A stretch of DNA of 6,988 nucleotides from Campylobacterota bacterium (GTDB taxonomy: Bacteria; Campylobacterota; Campylobacteria; Campylobacterales; Sulfurovaceae), in the NCBI GenBank assembly GCA_011330645.1, contig DRQB01000019.1:1-6988 (forward strand), written 5' to 3'. Of the stretch, positions 1-5,700 are shown in pieces. How positions within the stretch are numbered: position 1 is the first letter of the stretch; each line of letters begins with the position of its first letter. Below the pieces are notes generated by a model, which was not told the DNA's origin, searched no databases, and was given only the letters and a program-made list of their open reading frames with translations. The position numbers and the translations under genes were made by a program.

Positions 1-1305
1 GAATGCTGACCATCCTCCACCAAGCTCTGCTCTTTCAATAAGTACTTGTTCATATCCTGCAATGGTTAAGGCAATGGTCATACCCATCACACCAAAAGCG
101 ATAAGCGAAACGCCCATTTTAGACTTAAATGTTGCTTTCATAATCTTGATACCATAGGCATACTGGATACCGATATACATCATCCCTACCAAGATAGTTG
201 CATACGCTCCAAAGAATGCCAAGTGACCATGTGCTGCAGTAAACTGTGTACCATGCGTATAGATATTAACTTGAGGTAGCGTATGGAAGAATCCCCATAT
301 ACCTGCACCCAAGAAGTTACCAAAGGCATTCAGTACTATCCAAGACATTGCCGGACCATTGGTCATAATAGACCCTGTCTCTCCTTTTGCATGTGCAGCA
401 CCTTGCTCTTTACCCCAGTCATATAGTACGTGAACAAACATCGCAACGAGTGGTACTGGCTCTAGTGCAGAGAACAATGCCCCAATCTCCCACCAATACT
501 CAGGTGTTCCAATCCAGAAATAGTGGTGACCTAGACCTAAAATACCTGATCCAAAGAGCATCAATACTTCAATCCATAACCACATCTCAACAATTTCACG
601 TTTAGCATCGATGAGTTTAATAAGTGCATACGCTGCAAGCGCACCAACAAATACTTCCCATGTTGCTTCAACCCAAAGGTGTATCACCCACCACCACCAG
701 TACTGATCCATGGAGATATTGTCTGTAAAGAACATCCCTGCAAGGTACAGACCAGCTAGAGCCATAAGGTCAGCCACAAGTACCATCATGATGCCTGTTT
801 TGACTTTTGCTTTCATAAAAGTTGCAAAAACATTCCAGTAAAAAATAAGTACCACAACGACAATACCGATATCTGCCCATCTTGGTGCCTCAAGGTACTC
901 TCTACCTTCATTAATAAGCCAGATTGTACTCTCTGTACCAGGACCTACTTGCACAAGGATATACACAAGTACCACCACCGTTACTGCTGCGGTCAGTACC
1001 CAAAACGCAAGTTTTCCAAGTCCAACAGCCACTGTTTCAACCTCAGTTTCATCTGGCATTAAAAAGTACACTGAACCTATCATTGCATAGAGCATCCAGA
1101 CAACCAAGGCATTGATATGTACCATTCTCGCTACAGAGAAATCAAGTATTTCAAATAAGAATCCTGGAAAAATAAACTGAAACGCTGCTACAAGTCCAAA
1201 AAGTAGCTGTGCCCCAAAGAGTATAATTGCTACTCTGAAATACATCATCCCCAGTTCTTTTGACTTGTTACCTTCAAACTGATTTGTTTTAATACTAGTG
1301 AGCAT
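1..1305 (-). CDS. norB: Nitric oxide reductase subunit B (cNOR type), 3' end cut off by window
   Basis: This is the catalytic, membrane-embedded subunit of cytochrome c-dependent nitric oxide reductase, which reduces two NO to N2O with electrons from NorC. The window holds 435 codons from the ATG at 1305; the end of the protein, roughly 30-40 residues by comparison with known NorB, lies past the left edge. Metal ligands can be read by alignment from memory to Pseudomonas NorB: His63 for low-spin heme b (in MVHINALVVW), His209 with Glu213 (HLWVE) and His260-His261 (GLGHHYFW) for the non-heme iron FeB, and His359/His361 (AAHGHLAFFG) for the hemes. Glu282 (SALEPVP) matches the conserved second glutamate. 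The loop between Glu282 and His359 is about 10 residues longer than in Pseudomonas. There is no long N-terminal extension, so this is not a quinol-type NOR. An AGGAGG at 1311-1316, inside norC, sits 5 bases before the start, and the two genes overlap by 11 bases, which suggests translational coupling. Confidence 0.96.
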   Translation of the reverse strand, partial: MLTSIKTNQFEGNKSKELGMMYFRVAIILFGAQLLFGLVAAFQFIFPGFLFEILDFSVARMVHINALVVWMLYAMIGSVYFLMPDETEVETVAVGLGKLAFWVLTAAVTVVVLVYILVQVGPGTESTIWLINEGREYLEAPRWADIGIVVVVLIFYWNVFATFMKAKVKTGIMMVLVADLMALAGLYLAGMFFTDNISMDQYWWWWVIHLWVEATWEVFVGALAAYALIKLIDAKREIVEMWLWIEVLMLFGSGILGLGHHYFWIGTPEYWWEIGALFSALEPVPLVAMFVHVLYDWGKEQGAAHAKGETGSIMTNGPAMSWIVLNAFGNFLGAGIWGFFHTLPQVNIYTHGTQFTAAHGHLAFFGAYATILVGMMYIGIQYAYGIKIMKATFKSKMGVSLIAFGVMGMTIALTIAGYEQVLIERAELGGGWSAF

Positions 1306-1966
1306 TTGAGCCTCCTATTTTGAATTGATCCACAGTTTTTGAGAAGTTTCTTGGGAATCCATTGGTATCAATACTGCTCATATGTTTGAGAAATGCTACC
1401 AATCCTTTCGCTTCATCTGCAGTAATACCAAGACTTGGCATCATACGTGCATGTGTAGGATACTGTGAAGGATGTTGTAAAAACTCTGCCATCGCTTCTT
1501 CTACGGTATTTTTACCTGTCATACCTTGCAGTGGTCCACCATCTTGCCATGCTGGATCTATCCATGCTTTTGTCAAATCTGGAGCAAAATATCCACCATT
1601 ACCTAAAAGCGTATGACAGTTCATACAGTTTTTTGCTTGTGAAGTCAGTTTACCAAGGTGCAATAAATCTGCTGCCTCTTTTTCACTCCACTCTTTTCCA
1701 AAAAACGGTTGTTTTTCACCAATTGTTGGCACCTCATGTCCCCTCTTAGCATCCATCGTATAACCAATTTTATAATTGATAACGGTAGCTGCTGGAACCC
1801 TTTTTGTAACACCATTTTGTAAATCTGCCTCTGACCCCATTGCTATTTGTCCAATAGAATCAAATGTAAGCCAAACTAACAATATAGATGCAAATCCAGT
1901 TACCCACGCTGCTGAACGACGCCAAAATGAAATGCTCGACCAAACTGAAACATTTTTATTTGCCAT
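1295..1966 (-). CDS. norC: Nitric oxide reductase subunit C, membrane-anchored cytochrome c, with enlarged periplasmic region
   Basis: NorC is the electron-entry subunit of cNOR: one N-terminal membrane helix and a periplasmic mono-heme cytochrome c domain. In this 223-residue protein the helix spans about residues 18-40 (WVTGFASILLVWLTFDSIG). The heme site is Cys114-Met-Asn-Cys117-His118, followed by TLLGNGGYFAPDLT, a segment highly typical of NorC. Met176 in ARMMPSLG is the likely axial ligand, and the C-terminal SSIDTNGFP also matches the family. It is long: Pseudomonas NorC has about 146 residues with its heme near residue 61. About 50 extra residues therefore lie between helix and heme (roughly 45-110). 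The start at 1966 is supported by AGGAGG at 1973-1978, 6 bases upstream. The gene begins 16 bases after the stop of the upstream three-TM gene and overlaps norB by 11 bases, so the three form one operon. Confidence 0.96.
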   Translation of the reverse strand: MANKNVSVWSSISFWRRSAAWVTGFASILLVWLTFDSIGQIAMGSEADLQNGVTKRVPAATVINYKIGYTMDAKRGHEVPTIGEKQPFFGKEWSEKEAADLLHLGKLTSQAKNCMNCHTLLGNGGYFAPDLTKAWIDPAWQDGGPLQGMTGKNTVEEAMAEFLQHPSQYPTHARMMPSLGITADEAKGLVAFLKHMSSIDTNGFPRNFSKTVDQFKIGGSNAH

Positions 1967-1982
1967 GTCTTTCCTCCTCTTA

Positions 1983-2333
1983 TTATTTTGTATCTTCTAT
2001 CACTTCATCATTGTCTCTATATCTTTGTTCTGCCTCATCTATAAGATGGAAATATAAGTGAGGTACAAAAAGATATATCACCATTGTAATCATCAGTACT
2101 TTCATCGTAAAGTGATTACTTTGGATCAACACTGCAAAGTCATATAAGAAGTAAGTTTGTAATACCCAAAATAGATATCCCACAGGCATCCATTTTTTAG
2201 AAAAGTATCCCATTTTAGAAAGCGTAATCATTGCTGCATACCCTACTCCAAAAACAAGTACTAAAGTTGATTCTATAAAAATAGGTAAGAACTGATCTAA
2301 CGCTATTTCTGGTCTCACTATCAACGCATCCAT
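1983..2333 (-). CDS. Unrecognised three-TM membrane protein, first gene of the norCB operon
   Basis: I do not recognise this 116-residue protein. It has three predicted membrane helices at about residues 14-38, 47-70 and 76-97. The basic loop between the first two (SKMGYFSKKW) points to an outside N-terminus and a cytoplasmic C-terminus. The last 19 residues are charged and probably soluble. His92 and His96 (PHLYFHL) lie four apart near the end of helix 3 and could in principle bind heme or metal, but this is speculation. AGGAG at 2339-2343 lies 5 bases before the ATG, a strong start signal. The gene is promoter-proximal, with norC starting 16 bases after its stop, so it is made together with the reductase. 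Roles in NOR assembly, stability or quinol/cytochrome coupling would fit, by context only. It is shorter than NorE, which is a cytochrome oxidase subunit III relative, and shows no clear likeness to it. Confidence 0.85.
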   Translation of the reverse strand: MDALIVRPEIALDQFLPIFIESTLVLVFGVGYAAMITLSKMGYFSKKWMPVGYLFWVLQTYFLYDFAVLIQSNHFTMKVLMITMVIYLFVPHLYFHLIDEAEQRYRDNDEVIEDTK

Positions 2334-2397
2334 TTGGGCTCCTGTTAAATCTCTATTTGCGAAAGAATATCTTTACAGAATTCTAGGGCATAGATGT

Positions 2398-2403
2398 ATT
2401 ATT
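2398..2403 (-). promoter_or_regulatory. Predicted -10 element of the three-TM/norC/norB operon
   Basis: On the minus strand this reads AATAAT, five of six matches to TATAAT. Seven bases beyond it gives a start site near 2391 and a leader of about 57 bases before the ATG at 2333. No convincing -35 hexamer is present, as expected for an activator-dependent class II promoter or for the -35-poor promoters of Campylobacterota. The Crp/Fnr-type box at 2426-2439 is centred 41.5 bases upstream of this start. Confidence 0.6.
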
Positions 2404-2425
2404 GCTTGTTTAAAAAGCCAATAGC

Positions 2426-2439
2426 TTGATTTGTGTCAA
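2426..2439 (-). promoter_or_regulatory. Crp/Fnr-family (FNR/NNR/DNR-like) binding site upstream of the nor operon
   Basis: The plus strand reads TTGAT-TTGT-GTCAA, flanked by C and G that extend the symmetry. On the nor-operon strand it is CTTGAC-ACAA-ATCAAG. This fits the TTGAT/C-N4-G/ATCAA consensus of FNR and of the NO-sensing NNR/DNR regulators, which commonly control nor genes. Its centre (2432.5) lies 34.5 bases from the end of the predicted -10, or -41.5 from the predicted start: a class II activator geometry. Which regulator binds cannot be told from the sequence; no regulator gene is in the window. Confidence 0.75.
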
Positions 2440-2451
2440 GGAAATACAAAT

Positions 2452-2473
2452 TAATCATAAAAATTTATGATTA
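2452..2473. repeat. AT-rich 10-bp inverted repeat upstream of the nor promoter
   Basis: The arms TAATCATAAA (2452-2461) and TTTATGATTA (2464-2473) are perfect reverse complements separated by AA. It is centred at 2462.5, 30 bases upstream of the centre of the Crp/Fnr box, close to three helical turns. It does not match the TTGAT-N4-ATCAA pattern. It could be a second operator or a weak, GC-free terminator for the minus-strand gene that ends at 2536. The rest of the 202-base gap (2334-2535) holds only the promoter elements listed and AT-rich sequence. Confidence 0.45.
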
Positions 2474-2535
2474 TAATAAGTAATATTAATATAGTAGAAA
2501 TAGAAGAAAAAGTTATATCTTAGAGGAAAGATGTA

Positions 2536-2901
2536 TTATTTCACAATACATCTTGCGATAAAAAAAGGTCTGCCAAAGTTGGGGGAGATGAAGTTATTAT
2601 CTTGCAAAGTCCATTCGTTGGATTTTTGTATCAACACCGTTTGTGCTACTTTACGTGTAGCCCTACTTTCACAGATAATCACTTTATTATCATCAAAAGC
2701 AGACTTTACCTTTGCGATACGATTTACGGTAATCGTATAATGCGCTCCTACCATCACAGCAATCACCAAAGAGACCCAAAACAATCCCTTTTTAACAGCA
2801 CCCTTAGACATAAAAGGTCTCGTTGTCACAAAAAGTGTTATCAATAATGTAAACACACCTAAAATAAGATAAGCGCCTTCCAAATAAAAAAAGTCCTTCA
2901 T
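2536..2901 (-). CDS. Unrecognised two-TM protein with periplasmic C-terminal domain and two cysteines
   Basis: I do not recognise this protein. With the start at 2901 it has 121 residues: helices at about 8-26 and 39-57, joined by a basic loop (MSKGAVKK) that should be cytoplasmic, so both ends face the periplasm. The C-terminal 60 or so residues form a small soluble domain with Cys78 (VIICES) and Cys118 (ARCIVK), which could form a disulfide or bind a cofactor. The frame stays open upstream to an ATG at 2949. I prefer 2901 because the next residues (KDFFYLEGAYLILG) lead directly into the first helix, and because the predicted start site near 2923 lies downstream of 2949. The ribosome site for 2901 is modest (AAGG about 10 bases upstream). 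The gene diverges from the 3028 gene across a shared Fnr-type box, which suggests expression with norCB. Confidence 0.75.
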   Translation of the reverse strand: MKDFFYLEGAYLILGVFTLLITLFVTTRPFMSKGAVKKGLFWVSLVIAVMVGAHYTITVNRIAKVKSAFDDNKVIICESRATRKVAQTVLIQKSNEWTLQDNNFISPNFGRPFFIARCIVK

Positions 2902-2929
2902 GCTTCTTGCCTTTATTGTGAATTCACAC

Positions 2930-2935
2930 ATCATA
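2930..2935 (-). promoter_or_regulatory. Predicted -10 element of the 121-aa membrane-protein gene
   Basis: The minus strand reads TATGAT, five of six matches to TATAAT. It ends 35.5 bases from the centre of the Fnr-type palindrome at 2959-2972, within one base of the spacing seen at the other two promoters here. The implied start is near 2923, leaving a 21-base leader before the ATG at 2901. Confidence 0.45.
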
Positions 2936-2958
2936 ACATAGACTGGCATCTACAAAGG

Positions 2959-2972
2959 TTGATATTCATCAA
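2959..2972. promoter_or_regulatory. Perfect FNR-type box shared by two divergent promoters
   Basis: TTGATATTCATCAA matches the consensus TTGAT-N4-ATCAA exactly on both half-sites. It lies in the 126-base gap between the divergent 121-aa (minus) and 128-aa (plus) genes. Its centre, 2965.5, is 34.5 bases from the end of the plus-strand -10 (TATACT, 2995-3000) and 35.5 from the end of the minus-strand -10 (TATGAT, 2930-2935). One bound dimer could thus sit at about -41.5 for both directions. Family assignment (Crp/Fnr) is firm on pattern; whether the signal is low oxygen or NO is not determined. Confidence 0.8.
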
Positions 2973-2994
2973 GTCTTTATAGGGTAAAAAATTC

Positions 2995-3000
2995 TATACT
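2995..3000 (+). promoter_or_regulatory. Predicted -10 element of the 128-aa/62-aa gene pair
   Basis: TATACT has five of six matches to TATAAT. The predicted start is near 3007, about 21 bases before the ATG at 3028, placing the Fnr-type box centre at -41.5. No good -35 hexamer stands at the usual distance, consistent with activator dependence. Confidence 0.6.
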
Positions 3001-3027
3001 ACTTGAAAATATAACAAGGTTTAGCAC

Positions 3028-3414
3028 ATGCAATCTCTTAGAAAATATCTTCCTTTTGCACTCTTTGCAGCATTTTTTGCTCTGGCTATTTTAGCATTTA
3101 TATCGAGTAAACCAAGTCCTAAAAATGAACGTATATATAAAGCTGTTCAACAATATAGTCCCTACTACCTCGATAGACGTCTTGGAGGACTTACCATCAA
3201 AAACAAAGAAGATGAAAACTTCAAAGAAAAACCTACCAATATGACACTGTTTAAAGAGTTTGAAAGACTAGAACGTAACTGGGGTAAACAGCATCTAAAA
3301 CTAGACAATAACACTTTACTTATACTCGATAACAATGGTACAACATTATCAACACTTCCCCTTCATACAGAAAAAGAAGTTCAATTTATTTATCATTACT
3401 ATGGAGTAAACTAA
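3028..3414 (+). CDS. Unrecognised single-TM protein with periplasmic domain, Fnr-box controlled
   Basis: I do not recognise this 128-residue protein. It starts with a short basic end (Arg5, Lys6), then a hydrophobic helix at about residues 8-27, then a hydrophilic domain of about 100 residues that should face the periplasm. The helix could be an uncleaved anchor; I see no lipobox cysteine and no clear cleavage site. The domain has no cysteines and no c-type heme motif. Residues 75-91 look helical and charged, and residues 92-124 look like beta strands (NTLLILDNNG, VQFIYHYYG). AAGG at 3016-3019 lies 8 bases before the ATG. It is the first gene of a two-gene unit under the perfect Fnr-type box, and the next ATG follows its stop after a single base. 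A role near nitric oxide or anaerobic respiration is inferred from this control only. Confidence 0.8.
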   Translation: MQSLRKYLPFALFAAFFALAILAFISSKPSPKNERIYKAVQQYSPYYLDRRLGGLTIKNKEDENFKEKPTNMTLFKEFERLERNWGKQHLKLDNNTLLILDNNGTTLSTLPLHTEKEVQFIYHYYGVN

Positions 3415-3415
3415 G

Positions 3416-3604
3416 ATGCTGGAGATTGTACTTACACTTGTTTTTTCTATTGTCATGCTTGTATTTATGGCTTTCCCCGCTATGAAAATCGTCGAAGGCG
3501 TAGAAAAAGTATTTGCTATTCCAGAAAAATGGCATAATCTACTGCTTATTTTGACCACTATCCTACTTTCACTACTGATAGGTCTCTACCTTAAGTTTGG
3601 GTAA
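3416..3604 (+). CDS. Unrecognised 62-aa two-TM membrane protein, coupled to the 128-aa gene
   Basis: This very small protein has two hydrophobic helices, about residues 2-22 and 41-60, with a connecting segment (MKIVEGVEKVFAIPEKWHN) that contains most of its charged residues. It starts one base after the stop of the upstream gene, with GGAG at 3403-3406 inside that gene, so translation is probably coupled. Size and two-helix layout resemble small accessory subunits of respiratory oxidases and of the nor clusters (NorF is also small with two helices), but I see no sequence evidence for NorF and leave it unnamed. No clear terminator follows it. Confidence 0.7.
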   Translation: MLEIVLTLVFSIVMLVFMAFPAMKIVEGVEKVFAIPEKWHNLLLILTTILLSLLIGLYLKFG

Positions 3605-3627
3605 ACAACTATTAACAGCTTTTTAGA

Positions 3628-3633
3628 TAAAAT
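3628..3633 (+). promoter_or_regulatory. Possible -10 element for ilvE
   Basis: TAAAAT has five of six matches to TATAAT in the 76-base gap before ilvE, giving a start near 3640 and a leader of about 40 bases. There is no -35 match and no Fnr-type box. In such AT-rich DNA a match like this is expected by chance fairly often, so the call is weak. Confidence 0.25.
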
Positions 3634-3680
3634 AATCCATTAAATTTGTTAGGCTTATTGTCCTAGCGTGGAGTAAATAC

Positions 3681-4601
3681 ATGGATAAATCAAAATATAT
3701 TTGGATGGATGGGGAACTTACCCCTTGGGACGAGGCACAAGTGCACGTTCTTACACATACCCTACACTATGGTAATGGTGCCATAGAAGGAACAAAAGCC
3801 TACAAAACAGTAGACGGAAGATGTGCTATTTTCAAACTGAAAGAACACACACAACGTCTTTTAAACTCATCCAAAATGACTTTGATGGATGTACCGTACA
3901 CACTTGAAGAACTCAATGCTGCACAAGTCAAACTACTTCAGGAAAATGAACTTTTTGAAGGTGCATACATCAGACCACTCGTCTATCTTGGGTATGGTGT
4001 TATGGGACTTTACCATAAAGACTGTCCTGTCAATGTTTCTATCTCTGCATGGAAATGGGGAGCATACCTTGGTGAAGAGGGACTTAAAAAAGGGATTAGA
4101 CTTAAAATCTCTTCTATGACACGTACACCAAACACTTCAGGTATGGGTAAAGCCAAAGCCGTTGCCAACTACTTAAACTCACAAATGGCTAAATTTGAAG
4201 CTGTTGAAGCAGGCTATGATGAAGCACTTTTACGTGATGATCAAGGCTACATTGCTGAAGCAAGTGGGGCATGTTTCTTCATGGTAAGAGAAGGAAAACT
4301 TTACTCTCCACCATCAGATAATACACTTGAGTCCATTACACAACAAACTATTATAGATTTGGCTGGAGATATGGGCATAGAAGTCATTAGAAAACGTATT
4401 TCACGTGAAGAGACATACATCGCAGATGAGTGTTTCTTAACTGGTACAGCCGCAGAAGTTACACCAGTACGTGAGATAGATGCACGTATTATAGGTGCAG
4501 GTTCACGTGGACCTATTACCGAGAGATTACAAACAGCCTATTTTGATGTCGTTGCAGGGAAAAATCCTGATTACATCCAACATTTAACCTATATCAACTA
4601 A
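3681..4601 (+). CDS. ilvE: Branched-chain amino acid aminotransferase
   Basis: IlvE is a cytoplasmic pyridoxal-phosphate enzyme of fold type IV that moves the amino group between glutamate and the 2-oxo acids of leucine, isoleucine and valine, the last step of their synthesis. The 306-residue protein has full family length. Lys159 in AKAVANYLNS is the PLP-binding lysine, at the same number as in Escherichia coli IlvE. Other family segments are the start YIWMDGELTPWDEAQVHVLT, HYGNGAIEGTKAY, WKWGAYLGEEGL, the EASGACFF segment near the cofactor, and CFLTGTAAEVTPV near the phosphate site. GGAG at 3670-3673 lies 7 bases before the ATG. The SPFH gene starts 9 bases after its stop, so they are likely one operon. 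I recall the same pair in Campylobacter jejuni (Cj0269c-Cj0268c). No leader-peptide attenuator is visible upstream. Confidence 0.97.
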   Translation: MDKSKYIWMDGELTPWDEAQVHVLTHTLHYGNGAIEGTKAYKTVDGRCAIFKLKEHTQRLLNSSKMTLMDVPYTLEELNAAQVKLLQENELFEGAYIRPLVYLGYGVMGLYHKDCPVNVSISAWKWGAYLGEEGLKKGIRLKISSMTRTPNTSGMGKAKAVANYLNSQMAKFEAVEAGYDEALLRDDQGYIAEASGACFFMVREGKLYSPPSDNTLESITQQTIIDLAGDMGIEVIRKRISREETYIADECFLTGTAAEVTPVREIDARIIGAGSRGPITERLQTAYFDVVAGKNPDYIQHLTYIN

Positions 4602-4610
4602 GGATTACAC

Positions 4611-5696
4611 ATGCCAGCAGATATGAACGACTATTTTAAAAAGAAAAGACCTAGCTCAAACAATAACAACAATAATGGGGGTGGAAATAATTTTGAAAAC
4701 CCTCTAAATAATATGCCTAAAGGGTTCCCCCTATGGCTTATTATTGTAGGAGTAATCGCTTTTGCACTTTTTGCATTTAAACCTTTTACTATTATTAACT
4801 CTGGGGAAGTAGGGATTAAAGTCACTACAGGTAAATTTGAGCAAAAACCTCTTGGTGCAGGCTTACATTTTTATATTCCGGTATTTCAAAAAATTATCCC
4901 TGTCAATACGCGTATTAGACTGATTACTTATAGTAATGATGTCTCTCGAGAACTAGGTGATAGCTATAAAAACTTTGAAGGCGCACTAAGAAGAAACAGA
5001 GCGATTCCTGTACTTGACAAACGTGGTCTTACAGTCAATATAGACCTTGCAGTGCAATATAGTATCAAACCAGAGTCAGCACCAGCAACCATTGAAAAAT
5101 GGGGTTCAAGCTGGGAAGAGAAAATCATCAACTCAAAAGTAAGAGAAGTAGTACGTGATGTGGTAGGACAATACACAGCAGAACAACTCCCAGAGATGAG
5201 AAATGCTATCGCTTCAGCAATCCAGACAAAAGTACGTGAAAAGGTAGATGCTCTTCCAAATCAACCAGTTATACTCTCCTCTGTAGAACTTAGAAACATT
5301 GTACTTCCTCCAAAGATTAAAGAGAAAATTGAAGAAGTACAAGCGGCAAAACAAGATGTAACCATCGCGGAACAAGAGAAAGAAAAAGCCAAACAACAAG
5401 CACAAAAAGCAGCAGAAGTGGCACGTGGTGTGGCTGAAAAAAACCGTATTGAAGCACAAGGTGAAGCAGATAAAATTCGTATCGAAGCAGAAGAACAAGC
5501 CAAGGCAAACAAACTTATCTCAGATTCATTGACCACTGAACTTCTCCAACTTGAGCAGATTAAAACACAAGCGAAATTCAATGATGCACTTAGAGTGAAC
5601 AAAGATGCACAAATCTTCCTTACACCTGGTGGCGCAGTACCTAATATTTGGGTAGATGCAAAAGGGAAACAACAACGTTTAATGGGACAACAGTAG
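4611..5696 (+). CDS. SPFH/prohibitin-family membrane protein (HflK-like N-terminus)
   Basis: This is an SPFH (stomatin-prohibitin-flotillin-HflK/C) protein, a family that forms large membrane rings or microdomains and, for HflK/C, regulates the FtsH protease. The 361 residues divide into a polar cytoplasmic head (1-38) with six asparagines at 17-22 followed by glycines, one helix at about 40-58 (PLWLIIVGVIAFALFAFKP), the SPFH domain (about 60-235, including SGEVGIKVTTGKF and the VREVVRDVVGQYTAEQL segment), an alanine/glutamate/lysine-rich coiled coil (about 236-305), and a C-terminal tail. The low-complexity Asn/Gly head before the helix recalls HflK more than HflC or mitochondrial prohibitin, but no hflC partner is next to it. 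AAGGA at 4600-4604 overlaps the ilvE stop and places the start 6 bases on. The target in this organism is unknown. Confidence 0.9.
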   Translation: MPADMNDYFKKKRPSSNNNNNNGGGNNFENPLNNMPKGFPLWLIIVGVIAFALFAFKPFTIINSGEVGIKVTTGKFEQKPLGAGLHFYIPVFQKIIPVNTRIRLITYSNDVSRELGDSYKNFEGALRRNRAIPVLDKRGLTVNIDLAVQYSIKPESAPATIEKWGSSWEEKIINSKVREVVRDVVGQYTAEQLPEMRNAIASAIQTKVREKVDALPNQPVILSSVELRNIVLPPKIKEKIEEVQAAKQDVTIAEQEKEKAKQQAQKAAEVARGVAEKNRIEAQGEADKIRIEAEEQAKANKLISDSLTTELLQLEQIKTQAKFNDALRVNKDAQIFLTPGGAVPNIWVDAKGKQQRLMGQQ

Positions 5697-5700
5697 TCTC

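Noticed and set aside
387..1115. Plus-strand open frames within the norB region (387-605, 924-1115)
   Set aside because: They lie opposite norB, whose metal ligands and full frame are clear. Their translations show no domain features and they lack ribosome sites.
1326..1330. TTGAT at 1326-1330 as half of a Crp/Fnr box
   Set aside because: The partner half-site four bases on is absent and it lies inside norC.
2531..2847. Plus-strand frames at 2531-2740 and 2602-2847
   Set aside because: They overlap the 121-aa minus-strand gene, which has coherent membrane helices and a promoter. The plus-strand translations look random.
2902..2949. Upstream ATG at 2949 for the 121-aa gene (adding 16 residues)
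   Set aside because: The added residues do not look like part of the helix layout, and the start would fall upstream of the predicted transcription start near 2923. The ATG at 2901 fits better, though not proven.
3650..3665. Small hairpin TAGG/CCTA before ilvE as terminator or attenuator
   Set aside because: The stem is only four pairs and no T-run follows.
4665..4685. Possible phase-variable repeat in the Asn/Gly-coding stretch of the SPFH gene
   Set aside because: The codons alternate AAC/AAT and the G-run is only five bases, too short for slipped-strand switching.
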